Below, piece by piece: positions 24,875-33,371 of a stretch of 44,478 nt of DNA (position 1 is the first letter of the stretch; each line of letters opens with the position of its first letter). The notes beneath the pieces were generated by a model, which ran no database searches, was not told where the DNA came from, and saw only the letters and a list, made by a program, of their open reading frames with translations. The translations under genes were made by a program, and so were the position numbers. This DNA comes from an uncultured Granulosicoccaceae bacterium (GTDB lineage Bacteria > Pseudomonadota > Gammaproteobacteria > Granulosicoccales > Granulosicoccaceae). Where the stretch lies: contig CALLBO010000011.1 of assembly GCA_937998875.1 (NCBI GenBank), forward strand, positions 1 through 44,478, in the 5' to 3' direction.

Positions 24875-27638
24875 CGCCAGTATCCTTTGTTGTTAGGTTG
24901 AAACGGGTGTTTCCTTCCGGTGTTCGTTGCCCGCGAACCACTTCTCCATGTAAGGAAAGATCGCAGTAAGACAGGTTGCCACCCATCTCAAACTCGACAG
25001 GTAATGCACCGGTAAGCCTCACGCTAATCGTGGAGTCAGGTTTGGGTTGCCAGTGTTTGATAACTGCATTTGCTGAAACAAGATGGGGTGCATCGGGCTT
25101 TCGCGATATCATCTCAAAAGACAATGTATTAGCACCGTTTGTGTGCAGATAAGTTGCGTCCTGAACTTTAGCAGTACCAATCAATGAATTACTGGTAGCC
25201 ATGTTCGGGAAGCTATCTTTTGCAAGAGTCCGCAGGGATTTTATCGGCCCCAGTCCTGACACTTTCCAGCGCCCATTCAGGTGACGTGCCACACCTGCAC
25301 TGCGAAAGTGAGGCACTTTAACAATGTACTCACTCGGCAGTATTGGCAGCAGGTTCTGTTGTAATGTCCAGTCGTAGACTTCTTCCAGAGATCGAACTGC
25401 TGATCTTTTAGTGCCTGCGTAGAAGTGATAGTACACGTTAACCGGTTTAATACGGCGCGGGTATCCCGTCATATCGAAGGTTTCAATCACACGTCTAAAG
25501 CCGTCAAATGGCCCGAGCCATTCATTGGTATAGACGTTTTCGTTCATGATCGGTGCATATATCTGCGTTTGTTCGCCCACGGTTCTGACATTGGGGCTGA
25601 TAGCGGCCACGGTTGGCGTTTGCTTTGAAATAATGGTGTTGCCGCCATTCATGTTTACCATGCCGTACTTCTCTACCGTTGCGATGGCTCGCTCTAGTGG
25701 AATCGCGTCACCACTCCAAAGCATGACTTCTGTTTTCTTGCCCGGCGGTGCAAGATTGGCATCGATATAGCGCGCCGATCCACCAATCTCTCGATCAATA
25801 TCAAAGTTGTAGCCAGGAATTTCGAGGTTGTTTTCACCACTGGGTGAACCTGGTTGTAGTGCCTGCCAGTGGAATGGATGGCTGTAAGTATGAGTGGCAA
25901 TTTCGACGTAATCGAGTGCAAAGAGGTCACGCGCAGTCTGCTCCATGCGTTCACGACGATCAGGGGTATACATCTCCGCTTCAACAACCGATATTGCATG
26001 TGGCAGTTCATAACGTTCAATGATTTCGTCTCTGATAACCTCTGAACCAAGGCGGCGACCGGGAAGCTCCGCCCATGAGGGCATTGCATCACCATCGATG
26101 TGCGCAAACCATAAACGTGTGCCGTTCTCTGATGTCACATCCGGCATCGGTGCGTCTATCAGTTGCAAGGATGTTTTTAGAAACTCGAATGGATCGATAA
26201 TCCAGTCTTTGATGGGATCTAGACCAAGATCTATGATGGTCGGGTGCAGAGCAAGCCCACCCCATGGACCGGTTAACACCATGTCGATTTGTGTGCCGTT
26301 CCTGTCTGCAAACCCGAGGTGCGTGGTGTTGCGTGGATCTTTGTTCCTGATGCTCATGGAGAACTGATCGATTCGCACCGGTACCGGTGCCTCAAATCCG
26401 ATCATGTTGGTGGAACTGGCAGGCTCAAGGGAGTACGTATCAATAGTGCCAGCGGGGGTCACACCAAGCTTTTCTGCCAATGTTGAGGTCAGCGCTGTAC
26501 CTATGGAGCCGAACATTGCGAACGGCAGCTGATCATCCAGATGCCTGTTGAACCATTCATCGTAGTTCATGCCTTCAATCAGATCACGGTGCCATACAAC
26601 CACACCGGCGTAAGCACCTTTTAAGGTGCCGTGCGGAAGTCCTTTCTCTGCGATATTGTGATAGACCGGTACATACCCCATGTATTCAAGTGGCATTGCC
26701 AGCAAGGTGTGTACTTCTGACAAATGAATCGGGCCGTTTTTCCGAGAGTCATACAGCATGATTATCTCGCGCGGAATGACTTCAAGATTACTGACACCAA
26801 CGTAGTCCAGACCAGGGTTGGCTACCCATGGAATAAAACCGAGATCAGAAATCTGCCGGGCGACTTCCAGCGCTTTGTCTCTATTGGCAGGAGCCACATA
26901 GTCAATCGAGATAATATCCAGATTGAATCGGCTTTTAACCTCGGATAGCTTTGTATACAGCCATTGCCTGTCGGCTTCAGGCACTGCCTGGTAGCTGCCC
27001 TGGTCATTGTTCCATCTTGAGTACAGTGACTCAGCGGCGACTGCTTCTAGTTGTGTGCCGATCTTGTCCATCACTTCAAAGCCGCGATTGGCGATCAGCT
27101 TGATAGCCGGATGGTTGCGTTTGATTTGATAGATCAGGGTTGCGAGCGCTTCTTCCTGCGCGGCACGGGTGGCATCATTGTTTGAATTAATCTGATAGCT
27201 GTCCATCGTATCAAGGAATAACCCGTCGTAACCCTGCTGCAGTAGTAGCTCCACACGTTGCAGCACGAACTGTTGCCAGCCAGGGTGGGTCATGTCCATG
27301 ACGGTGCTGTTCCACGCGGTATTAACACCGGTGGTCCATTCCGTTTTGATCAGGTGTTTCCAGGTTCGTTGCGGGCCGACCTCACCAATGCTCAAGTAGG
27401 CATAAGTGGAAGCGCCGTGCTGCTTAAGCCCGCTGAGTTCTGATGGTCGGATATTCTCCGATTCGAGAATCAGCCGATCAAACTGAGACAGGCTGTTTAC
27501 CGGTGGGTTGGCACCATAATAAAACGCAACGCTGGTTTCGGCGCCGTTAGCTGCAAATGAACTACCGGCGGCTCCGCCTAAACAGCTCAGGCAAAGCACG
27601 AAGTAAATGCAGAGTGTGCGTATGAGTTTTATGTTCAT
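24849..27638 (-). CDS. pelA: PelA, Pel polysaccharide hydrolase and deacetylase
   Basis: The 929-residue periplasmic protein has a signal peptide ending about SSFA. The N-terminal glycoside hydrolase domain (about 35-300) has GYDGLFLDTMDSY (Asp 143) and AVAAESLYSRWN (Glu 203), spaced like D160 and E218 of Pseudomonas PelA. The deacetylase domain (about 500-760) has FAHIDGDAMPSW (metal Asp near 515-517) and ATHTYSHPFHW (His 583 and His 587), matching the Asp-His-His site. It partly deacetylates Pel and can cleave it, and it partners with PelB. ATG 27638 is chosen: AAAGG lies seven bases upstream, whereas the longer frame opens at TTG 27659. In Pseudomonas pelA is first in the operon; here it follows pelG after a 300-bp gap holding a MITE-like element. 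Confidence 0.93.
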   Translation of the reverse strand: MNIKLIRTLCIYFVLCLSCLGGAAGSSFAANGAETSVAFYYGANPPVNSLSQFDRLILESENIRPSELSGLKQHGASTYAYLSIGEVGPQRTWKHLIKTEWTTGVNTAWNSTVMDMTHPGWQQFVLQRVELLLQQGYDGLFLDTMDSYQINSNNDATRAAQEEALATLIYQIKRNHPAIKLIANRGFEVMDKIGTQLEAVAAESLYSRWNNDQGSYQAVPEADRQWLYTKLSEVKSRFNLDIISIDYVAPANRDKALEVARQISDLGFIPWVANPGLDYVGVSNLEVIPREIIMLYDSRKNGPIHLSEVHTLLAMPLEYMGYVPVYHNIAEKGLPHGTLKGAYAGVVVWHRDLIEGMNYDEWFNRHLDDQLPFAMFGSIGTALTSTLAEKLGVTPAGTIDTYSLEPASSTNMIGFEAPVPVRIDQFSMSIRNKDPRNTTHLGFADRNGTQIDMVLTGPWGGLALHPTIIDLGLDPIKDWIIDPFEFLKTSLQLIDAPMPDVTSENGTRLWFAHIDGDAMPSWAELPGRRLGSEVIRDEIIERYELPHAISVVEAEMYTPDRRERMEQTARDLFALDYVEIATHTYSHPFHWQALQPGSPSGENNLEIPGYNFDIDREIGGSARYIDANLAPPGKKTEVMLWSGDAIPLERAIATVEKYGMVNMNGGNTIISKQTPTVAAISPNVRTVGEQTQIYAPIMNENVYTNEWLGPFDGFRRVIETFDMTGYPRRIKPVNVYYHFYAGTKRSAVRSLEEVYDWTLQQNLLPILPSEYIVKVPHFRSAGVARHLNGRWKVSGLGPIKSLRTLAKDSFPNMATSNSLIGTAKVQDATYLHTNGANTLSFEMISRKPDAPHLVSANAVIKHWQPKPDSTISVRLTGALPVEFEMGGNLSYCDLSLHGEVVRGQRTPEGNTRFNLTTKDTGDAIIDCKA

Positions 27639-27676
27639 TGTATTGCCTTTAAATCTCAACGGCTGTTCATCAACTG

Positions 27677-27938
27677 GTGTACTGGAACAAATAAAGTGGA
27701 CATATCAGAGTTTGTCATTTGGTTCGCAACAATGCAGAGCTCGATGACAATGGTTGTTCCCTTATCGAGAGCTTTAACGCGGTTGCGAACCAAATGCCGA
27801 GCTCCCGCAGGGGTGATTGATCTAAGTGTTCCTTGAGTTTCGTTTTTGGCTTAGTCAACACTGTTACACACCATTACCTGAAAAATCATACGCTTTGGTC
27901 AGTCGACTCAAATGTGCAGTTTGTTTGTTCCAGTACAC
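27677..27938. mobile_element. MITE-like element between pelG and pelA
   Basis: A 262-bp segment bounded by perfect 15-bp inverted repeats: GTGTACTGGAACAAA (27677-27691) and TTTGTTCCAGTACAC (27924-27938). The similarity continues imperfectly to about 26 bp (left AAATAAAGTGGACATAT, right complement AAACAAACTGCACATTT). No coding frame is inside. The AAAGTGGACA stretch near the end recalls IS3-type termini (inference). The right end abuts the pelG stop codon exactly, and the left end is 38 bp before the pelA ATG. No clean target duplication is visible. It explains the break between the two halves of the pel locus. Confidence 0.65.
27716..27796. repeat. Nested long hairpin inside the MITE-like element
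   Basis: A perfect outer stem CATTTGGTTCGCAAC (27716-27730) pairs with GTTGCGAACCAAATG (27782-27796). Within it AGAGCTCGAT pairs with ATCGAGAGCT. In RNA from either strand this folds into an 81-nt hairpin in the pelG-pelA interval, where it could attenuate, terminate or stabilise transcript ends. Confidence 0.65.
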
Positions 27939-29326
27939 TAGGCTGTCGCTTCACGCGGTCGCATAAATGTTCTGAACTCGATGTTTTCGAGCTCGCTGGA
28001 CAACAGGAATATTCCCACAAACGCTGTCAACGTCATTGAAAGTCCAAATCCGTAGCCGTAGTACTGTGGTCCCATCTGCAGCGAGATCCAGGTGAACAAG
28101 CCATTGCTGATCAGTAGTGTCAATGTCAGCCAGAATGCATCGCGGAGTCTGTCCAGATAAAACAGCACGTTCAGAACGGCCAGCATTAATACCTGTGCAG
28201 CTACGCCAACAAGATCGATGTAGTACAGATGGATAAACTTATCCGAGATCCCCAGCCAGGCCACAATCTTCGGGCCGAGCATATACAGAACAAGCACGGT
28301 GATGCCCTGCACCTTGATGATCTGAAAGATGCCCTCACGTACTGCAAGAATCATCTCGTTGCCGAGGGTTTCAATCTCCTGCAGGCTGGCGTTGCCACGT
28401 ACTGCGTTAAAAAAGCCGTCGTAGGCTTCTGCAAAATCAGTTTCTATTCGCAGTAGAAATACCGCCATACCCGGAATAATTGACAGGTAGGCCAGAAAGA
28501 TAGGCAGATCGTAAATCAACGATGCGCGCAGAGGTCCGATAATCGCCTCTGACGTACCCGGGTAGTACCAGAATAAAAGCTTGTCTATCCAGATGCCGAG
28601 ATTATAAAATAGACCAACGAAAATAAGCACCGGGAAGATCTGTTTTAGTTTTAGAAAGTCTGCGCGTACTGTTTTGGTGTCTTTCAGCGGGTGTTCGGGA
28701 ATGACGACAGCAAGCATGGTAAACAGCAGCACCGCATGGCCTGCAAGAAGTCCCGCTAACAACCCGTTCATGCCATACGGTATCAACAGAATTGAAAGAC
28801 AAACCGTGGTGGCATAACCTGCGAAAAATGAATACAGAATGTATTTAAATTTCTTCAGACCCGCGACAAAGATAACTACAATCCAGACGTTATTGAGTGT
28901 GACGAAGTTACCGAGCATCAGAAGCTCATAGCTCAACGATTCGTCAAACACGGTAGCTAGAAATCCAAGACCGATTGCACCACTGACAACCGTTGTCAGC
29001 AGCAGTGCACCAAAGAGATTGGCGTTGATCACGTGATCACGTCCTTCAAACAGTCTGTCTGCAATAAAGCGGGTGAATACCAGTTGCAGAATACCCGAGA
29101 GAATCAACGATGACCCCATGATCCAGGTCACCGAGGTGGTGAACTGTTCAACTTCCTGACCGCCAACCTTTTGCGAAAGGGCAACGATACCGATCAGCAT
29201 GACACCCAGAATGGAGAGTACCCACGGGCCGGCGCTGATCAGACCTGCAAAGCCATAGGCCTTTAATGTGCCGCTGAAGGAGTCATCACTTAGGTACTTG
29301 CGTAATTCAAAACCAATACCTGCCAT
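27938..29326 (-). CDS. pelG: PelG, inner-membrane Pel transporter/synthase component
   Basis: The 462-residue polytopic protein has about 12 hydrophobic helices and the PelG-typical N-terminus MAGIGFELRKYLSDDSF, followed by GLISAGPWVLSILGVMLIG. PelG belongs to the MOP/Wzx-like superfamily and forms the inner-membrane synthase complex with PelD, PelE and PelF, moving the polymer to the periplasm. The length is close to the Pseudomonas protein (456). The start ATG 29326 lies two bases from the pelF stop codon, so the genes are coupled. The TAG stop is immediately followed by the inverted terminus of the MITE-like element, so its C-terminus may have been set by that insertion. Confidence 0.93.
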   Translation of the reverse strand: MAGIGFELRKYLSDDSFSGTLKAYGFAGLISAGPWVLSILGVMLIGIVALSQKVGGQEVEQFTTSVTWIMGSSLILSGILQLVFTRFIADRLFEGRDHVINANLFGALLLTTVVSGAIGLGFLATVFDESLSYELLMLGNFVTLNNVWIVVIFVAGLKKFKYILYSFFAGYATTVCLSILLIPYGMNGLLAGLLAGHAVLLFTMLAVVIPEHPLKDTKTVRADFLKLKQIFPVLIFVGLFYNLGIWIDKLLFWYYPGTSEAIIGPLRASLIYDLPIFLAYLSIIPGMAVFLLRIETDFAEAYDGFFNAVRGNASLQEIETLGNEMILAVREGIFQIIKVQGITVLVLYMLGPKIVAWLGISDKFIHLYYIDLVGVAAQVLMLAVLNVLFYLDRLRDAFWLTLTLLISNGLFTWISLQMGPQYYGYGFGLSMTLTAFVGIFLLSSELENIEFRTFMRPREATA

Positions 29327-29327
29327 G

Positions 29328-30929
29328 TCAGAGGCCTCCTGCTTGCTTCAATTTGGCGGCTGGCGCCTGACCGCTATTGCCAATCTGGTTTATATAAATT
29401 GTGTGGTAGCGTTCAAGCATGTCTTTTTCATCGTAAAGTGCCTCGACCCGCTTGATACCGGCGTCTCTCGCTTCGCGCCACTTGTTGTTATCTGTCAACA
29501 GTGGGATAACCGCCTCGGCAAATGCAGCGGGATTGGCGATTGGCACCATTGCACCTGCAGCGCCGTATGCACGATCTTCTTCCGTGTCGCCGTAAATAAG
29601 TTCCTTGCAGCTACCGACATCTGTGGTGACCGTGGGTATACCGGCAGCAAAACCTTCCAGTGTGGTCAGGGGCTGACCTTCCGATACGGACGTTAGTACC
29701 GTCAGCCCGATTTGCGGGAAGATATCTGTGAGTTTTTGAAAACCCAGAAACTGCACTGAGTCTTCCAGTCCAAAGCTAGCAACCAGTGCCTTGCACTCGG
29801 CAACATAAGCCGGATCTTCTTCTTCCGGTCCGACAAGCCAGCCCTTGGCATCGGGTACTTTGGCAACAACAATTCTCATCGCACGAACAAAGGTTTTAAT
29901 ATCCTTAATCGGTACAATGCGGCCGATCAGTGCCAGTACCGGGGGTACCGGTGCATCATCGGCGCGCCTGATCTTTGTGAGGTTGGCAACCGATACCCCG
30001 TTTGGAATAATAGTTAGCAGATCCTCAGGGCAGCCGTCTTCTATCTGTCGCAGCCTGTTGCCGTTGTATAGCGTGTATATATGATCTGCAGCACTGTATG
30101 ACATCCGGCCCAGAGATCTGAAAAAGCGTATCCAGGTCTGTCGCAGATAGCCCATACTGTCATCGAGCCCGACCTTGAACGGATCGAGTTCTTCGGGAAT
30201 CCAGTCTACGTGGGCAAGGTCAATCTCACGCTCTTTGGTATAGATGCCGTGCTCGGAAATAATATAGGGTTTGCCGGTTTTACTTTTTAACATCGCACCG
30301 AGGTAGCCGGCATAACCGGTCGATACCGAGTGATACATGTTTGCGGAAGGGGCGTTCTCTACAATTTTTGAGATGGTAAAGAGTGGTCCGTGCATTGTTC
30401 GTACTGACCAGAAGAAGTGGTTGAAGTCGAGTCCTTCCGGTGCGTCAACATACTTTTCTCTGATTGCTTTCCATGATTCATCGCTGTGGAAGAGATCGTT
30501 ACCGGTGATTGCGTCGCTGCCTGTTGTCAGGCTGGTAAAGTCTCTAACCACCTCAGCTGCGACTGGCGCACCTTGTTGCTCCGAGTCAGTCAGCATGTTG
30601 TGCAGTTCGGCGTTGCGCTCAAACAGTGCTGCTTTGTCTGATTTGCGGGCGAAGAGTTTCTTTTTCTTCTGTGGCTCTTCGTCTGAACCCATCAGATAGT
30701 GGATTTCAATATGCCGCACATTGTCCGGTATCGGATAGGCTGGTTCATCGTAATCGTCCGGGCTTGCACCGAGGAAAATGATCGAGAAGGTAAGATCAGG
30801 CATACCTTCTATCAATTGTTTTACCCAGGTTGATACACCACCTCTAACATACGGGTAGGTACCCTCAAGCAGCAGGCAGACATCAACATGTTCTGACGGG
30901 TTGTACTTAGGGGAATCGTTCATGCCCAA
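29328..30929 (-). CDS. pelF: PelF, cytosolic GT4 glycosyltransferase of Pel synthesis
   Basis: The 533-residue protein is a GT-B fold family 4 glycosyltransferase. The N-terminal domain has the PelF-specific VDVCLLLEGTYPYVRGGVST, then WVKQLIEGMPDLTFSIIFLG. The C-terminal nucleotide-sugar domain has ALIGRIVPIKDIKTFVRAM and the EX7E-type SEGQPLTTLE followed by GFAAGIPTVTTDVGSCKELI. PelF is the catalytic polymerase of the cationic amino-sugar polymer Pel and works with PelD, PelE and PelG at the inner membrane. It has no transmembrane segment. The start overlaps the end of pelE by 10 bp. It is slightly longer than the 507-residue Pseudomonas protein. Confidence 0.94.
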   Translation of the reverse strand: MGMNDSPKYNPSEHVDVCLLLEGTYPYVRGGVSTWVKQLIEGMPDLTFSIIFLGASPDDYDEPAYPIPDNVRHIEIHYLMGSDEEPQKKKKLFARKSDKAALFERNAELHNMLTDSEQQGAPVAAEVVRDFTSLTTGSDAITGNDLFHSDESWKAIREKYVDAPEGLDFNHFFWSVRTMHGPLFTISKIVENAPSANMYHSVSTGYAGYLGAMLKSKTGKPYIISEHGIYTKEREIDLAHVDWIPEELDPFKVGLDDSMGYLRQTWIRFFRSLGRMSYSAADHIYTLYNGNRLRQIEDGCPEDLLTIIPNGVSVANLTKIRRADDAPVPPVLALIGRIVPIKDIKTFVRAMRIVVAKVPDAKGWLVGPEEEDPAYVAECKALVASFGLEDSVQFLGFQKLTDIFPQIGLTVLTSVSEGQPLTTLEGFAAGIPTVTTDVGSCKELIYGDTEEDRAYGAAGAMVPIANPAAFAEAVIPLLTDNNKWREARDAGIKRVEALYDEKDMLERYHTIYINQIGNSGQAPAAKLKQAGGL

Positions 30930-31948
30930 AACTCAACAACGTTTGAAAACGGCGGATAGGCTCTGAAAGCAGGGTCCAGGTTGCTCAGAAGGTGTCTCAG
31001 TTTTTTAAAGTCACGCTCGATAAATACTGCCTCGGCAATGTACGGAATGACCTTATCCTTAGACATACCGAGTTTCTGTGCCTGCTCAAATGCAGTTGCA
31101 GCTTTACCTGTCACACCTTGTTTTAGATAGATCTGGCCCAGTAGAAAATGTGCGTTGACACTGGTGCCTTGCAGTTCAATAGCAGATAACGCCTGATCCT
31201 CAGCGTTTGCGAGTAACTGCTCACGTGCGACGGGTTCGTCACCTTCGAGGGTCAGCAGTTCCCAGTAGTTGTTGCAGATCTGCAAATGAATATTGGATTT
31301 TGCAAGTCCCGATGAACGTCTTGCCTCGGCTTCCAGTCGTTGTATTTCTTTATTGAGGTTGCTGACTTTTTTGTCCAGCATCTGATAGGCGACCAGTCTG
31401 ATGCGTTCGTTTTTATTAGTAACAGCACTCTTTAAGATTGGGCCGGATTGACTGTCGCGAATGTGCCTTGAAGCAACTACTTTGTTGTAGAGTTTCTCGG
31501 CATCATTATCAAACGCAAGTTGTTCAATGAATCCACGACTGTCAAGTTTTGGCACGGGGCGTCCCACCGGTGCTGCAAACGGCAGGTCCGCATTGTCGGT
31601 GAATTGCCAGAAAACGTTTTCTTTGTGTCGGTGCTGCGCCATTATTGCGCCGAATGTCATCGACAACCAGCAGCCGGCAGCCCCGAGGAAGGGAACAAAG
31701 ACCCCGGTCAGAAAAAGAAACAGAATGAGTAGTTTTCTGTTCCCCGGGATAAGATTTTTCAGCAATACCGAGATACACAGTGCCGCAACCAAACTTACCG
31801 CGATGTGTACGCTTAACAAAGTAGTTGTGCTGATGCTAAGTGCTGCTTGTGGCAGGTATTCAGTGCCACCGATCAGAATAACAGCAATGGCGAATTCAAT
31901 CGCCAATGCTACGCACAACAGAGGTATTCCGAGTAAATTACGCAACAC
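30920..31948 (-). CDS. pelE: PelE, inner-membrane TPR protein of the Pel synthase
   Basis: The 342-residue protein has hydrophobic N-terminal helices (about 5-30, 38-65 and 70-100, including LLCVALAIEFAIAVILIGGT). A cytoplasmic region follows with helical TPR repeats (about 210-320, for example VNAHFLLGQIYLKQGVTGKA). It matches PelE, which bridges PelD and the synthase complex. It starts 11 bp inside the pelD end and overlaps pelF by 10 bp, so all three are translationally coupled. PelE is the least conserved Pel protein, so part of the call rests on its position between pelD and pelF. The Pseudomonas length is about 329 residues. Confidence 0.88.
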   Translation of the reverse strand: MLRNLLGIPLLCVALAIEFAIAVILIGGTEYLPQAALSISTTTLLSVHIAVSLVAALCISVLLKNLIPGNRKLLILFLFLTGVFVPFLGAAGCWLSMTFGAIMAQHRHKENVFWQFTDNADLPFAAPVGRPVPKLDSRGFIEQLAFDNDAEKLYNKVVASRHIRDSQSGPILKSAVTNKNERIRLVAYQMLDKKVSNLNKEIQRLEAEARRSSGLAKSNIHLQICNNYWELLTLEGDEPVAREQLLANAEDQALSAIELQGTSVNAHFLLGQIYLKQGVTGKAATAFEQAQKLGMSKDKVIPYIAEAVFIERDFKKLRHLLSNLDPAFRAYPPFSNVVEFWA

Positions 31949-33356
31949 GATTGCGCTTCTCCAGTAGCTTCCTGCGTGTTTTCTTGTTTTTCTGCTTTTC
32001 CGTGAAACCCGCCACCTTGTTGATAAACTTCAGGCAGCTCTCTTCGTTGTCGCGTTTTTTAATCAGCTTGGTGCTGACTATTTCAGTCATTGAGGCAAGA
32101 TCAATATTAGCGTCATCGTAAAGCTTCTTTGAAATACGCTGCAGGAATGCTTTGCCTTGAATTTCAGTCATCAGTGGCAACAGAAACACGACTGTTAACT
32201 GGTCTTTGGCTTTTTCCGGCTGCCATACGCTATCGAGGCTTCTGATATTGTTACTCAGAAAATCAATCACGAATTGTGATTTTTCGCTCGGTGTCAGTCG
32301 AAGTGCCAACATACACGAGGGCACTTTATTGCTCTGTGCGAAACGAATGGCATTGCTGAGTTCAGCCATAAACCATCCACTACTGGATTCACCCTGGCTT
32401 TTGGATCGCGTCAACATGTCACCCACGTAACTACCGAGCAGGGACAACACGTTAAGGTTCTCCTGTTGAAATGCCATGAAGTGCATGTCTTTGATTGCCA
32501 GAACACCATGCAGGTGATCATGCGAATCTACAATTGGAACTACTGCCAGCAGTTCACTTTCTATACTGTCGTTTTCCTGTGCCTGCAGTTTTACACTAAC
32601 GAGTTGCCTGGTTTCGATCGCAAGCTTGATGAGCGGATCAAACAGATTAAGTTCTGACATGCCGCCATGAACAGCAATTGGCTTTGGATCGAGCCGGCCT
32701 TTCTCTTTCATGCCGTAGAGACCTGCGACCTGTACCGCACCAAACTGGGCAAAAACGGCCATCAGTTCGGTACCTGCCTTGATCTCATCACTGGTGTTCG
32801 AGGTCAGCATCGGCTTGAGTTGTTGCAATGCCTGGCGCACGCTTAAGCGATTACCGGCCATAAACTCTTCTAGTTGGCCGTGAGAGACTTTAAGTACGTG
32901 ATAGTCTTTTGAGAACTCTTTTATCCGATGCCGAAGATATTTATTCTCTGCAGATTCCTGAGCACTCTGTTTTTTACCTGAGGACGCAAAGTCGCCCACC
33001 AGAATACTTAGAATAATTGTACCGACACCCAGCGCAATCAACGCTGTGGTTTGTTCAGCATAAGCCTGCCACGGGTAGGCGAGGGTGGCTGCACAGACGA
33101 TTGCACAGATGAACCCCCACAACGTTCCATAGCGAGCAGCGAATATCACCGGCGGCAGTATTACCCAGGGAAAACCTGAGTTCATACCAAGCGGATCACC
33201 TTTGAAAAACAGGTAACCGATTGCAGGTACGATCGAAACGAAAACAATCAGTTCAATGACTTTATGAGACCACTTTTTATTGGGTCCGGTATCAAGCCAT
33301 GAGAAAGTCTTCTTGTGTTTCTTTACCGCTGATGCCGGTAGATTGAAACTGAGCAT
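31938..33356 (-). CDS. pelD: PelD, c-di-GMP receptor of the Pel synthase complex
   Basis: The 472-residue inner-membrane protein has four hydrophobic helices (about 33-125) and a coiled coil around 135-160. A GAF domain (about 170-320) and a degenerate GGDEF domain (about 335-450) follow. The inhibitory-site motif is kept: R372-S-L-D375 (RxxD), with a second Arg at 407 exactly 35 residues after R372. In Pseudomonas PelD the c-di-GMP contacts are R367, D370 and R402, the same spacing. The catalytic GGDEF sequence is absent, so it is a receptor and not a cyclase. GGAG nine bases before ATG 33356 supports the start. The gene is 15 bp after pelC and overlaps pelE. Confidence 0.94.
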   Translation of the reverse strand: MLSFNLPASAVKKHKKTFSWLDTGPNKKWSHKVIELIVFVSIVPAIGYLFFKGDPLGMNSGFPWVILPPVIFAARYGTLWGFICAIVCAATLAYPWQAYAEQTTALIALGVGTIILSILVGDFASSGKKQSAQESAENKYLRHRIKEFSKDYHVLKVSHGQLEEFMAGNRLSVRQALQQLKPMLTSNTSDEIKAGTELMAVFAQFGAVQVAGLYGMKEKGRLDPKPIAVHGGMSELNLFDPLIKLAIETRQLVSVKLQAQENDSIESELLAVVPIVDSHDHLHGVLAIKDMHFMAFQQENLNVLSLLGSYVGDMLTRSKSQGESSSGWFMAELSNAIRFAQSNKVPSCMLALRLTPSEKSQFVIDFLSNNIRSLDSVWQPEKAKDQLTVVFLLPLMTEIQGKAFLQRISKKLYDDANIDLASMTEIVSTKLIKKRDNEESCLKFINKVAGFTEKQKNKKTRRKLLEKRNRVA

Positions 33357-33371
33357 TACTGTTCGCTCCGC

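Noticed and set aside
27833..28039. 68-codon plus-strand open frame across the MITE-like element
   Set aside because: It crosses the inverted terminus and continues antisense in pelG, with no signature.
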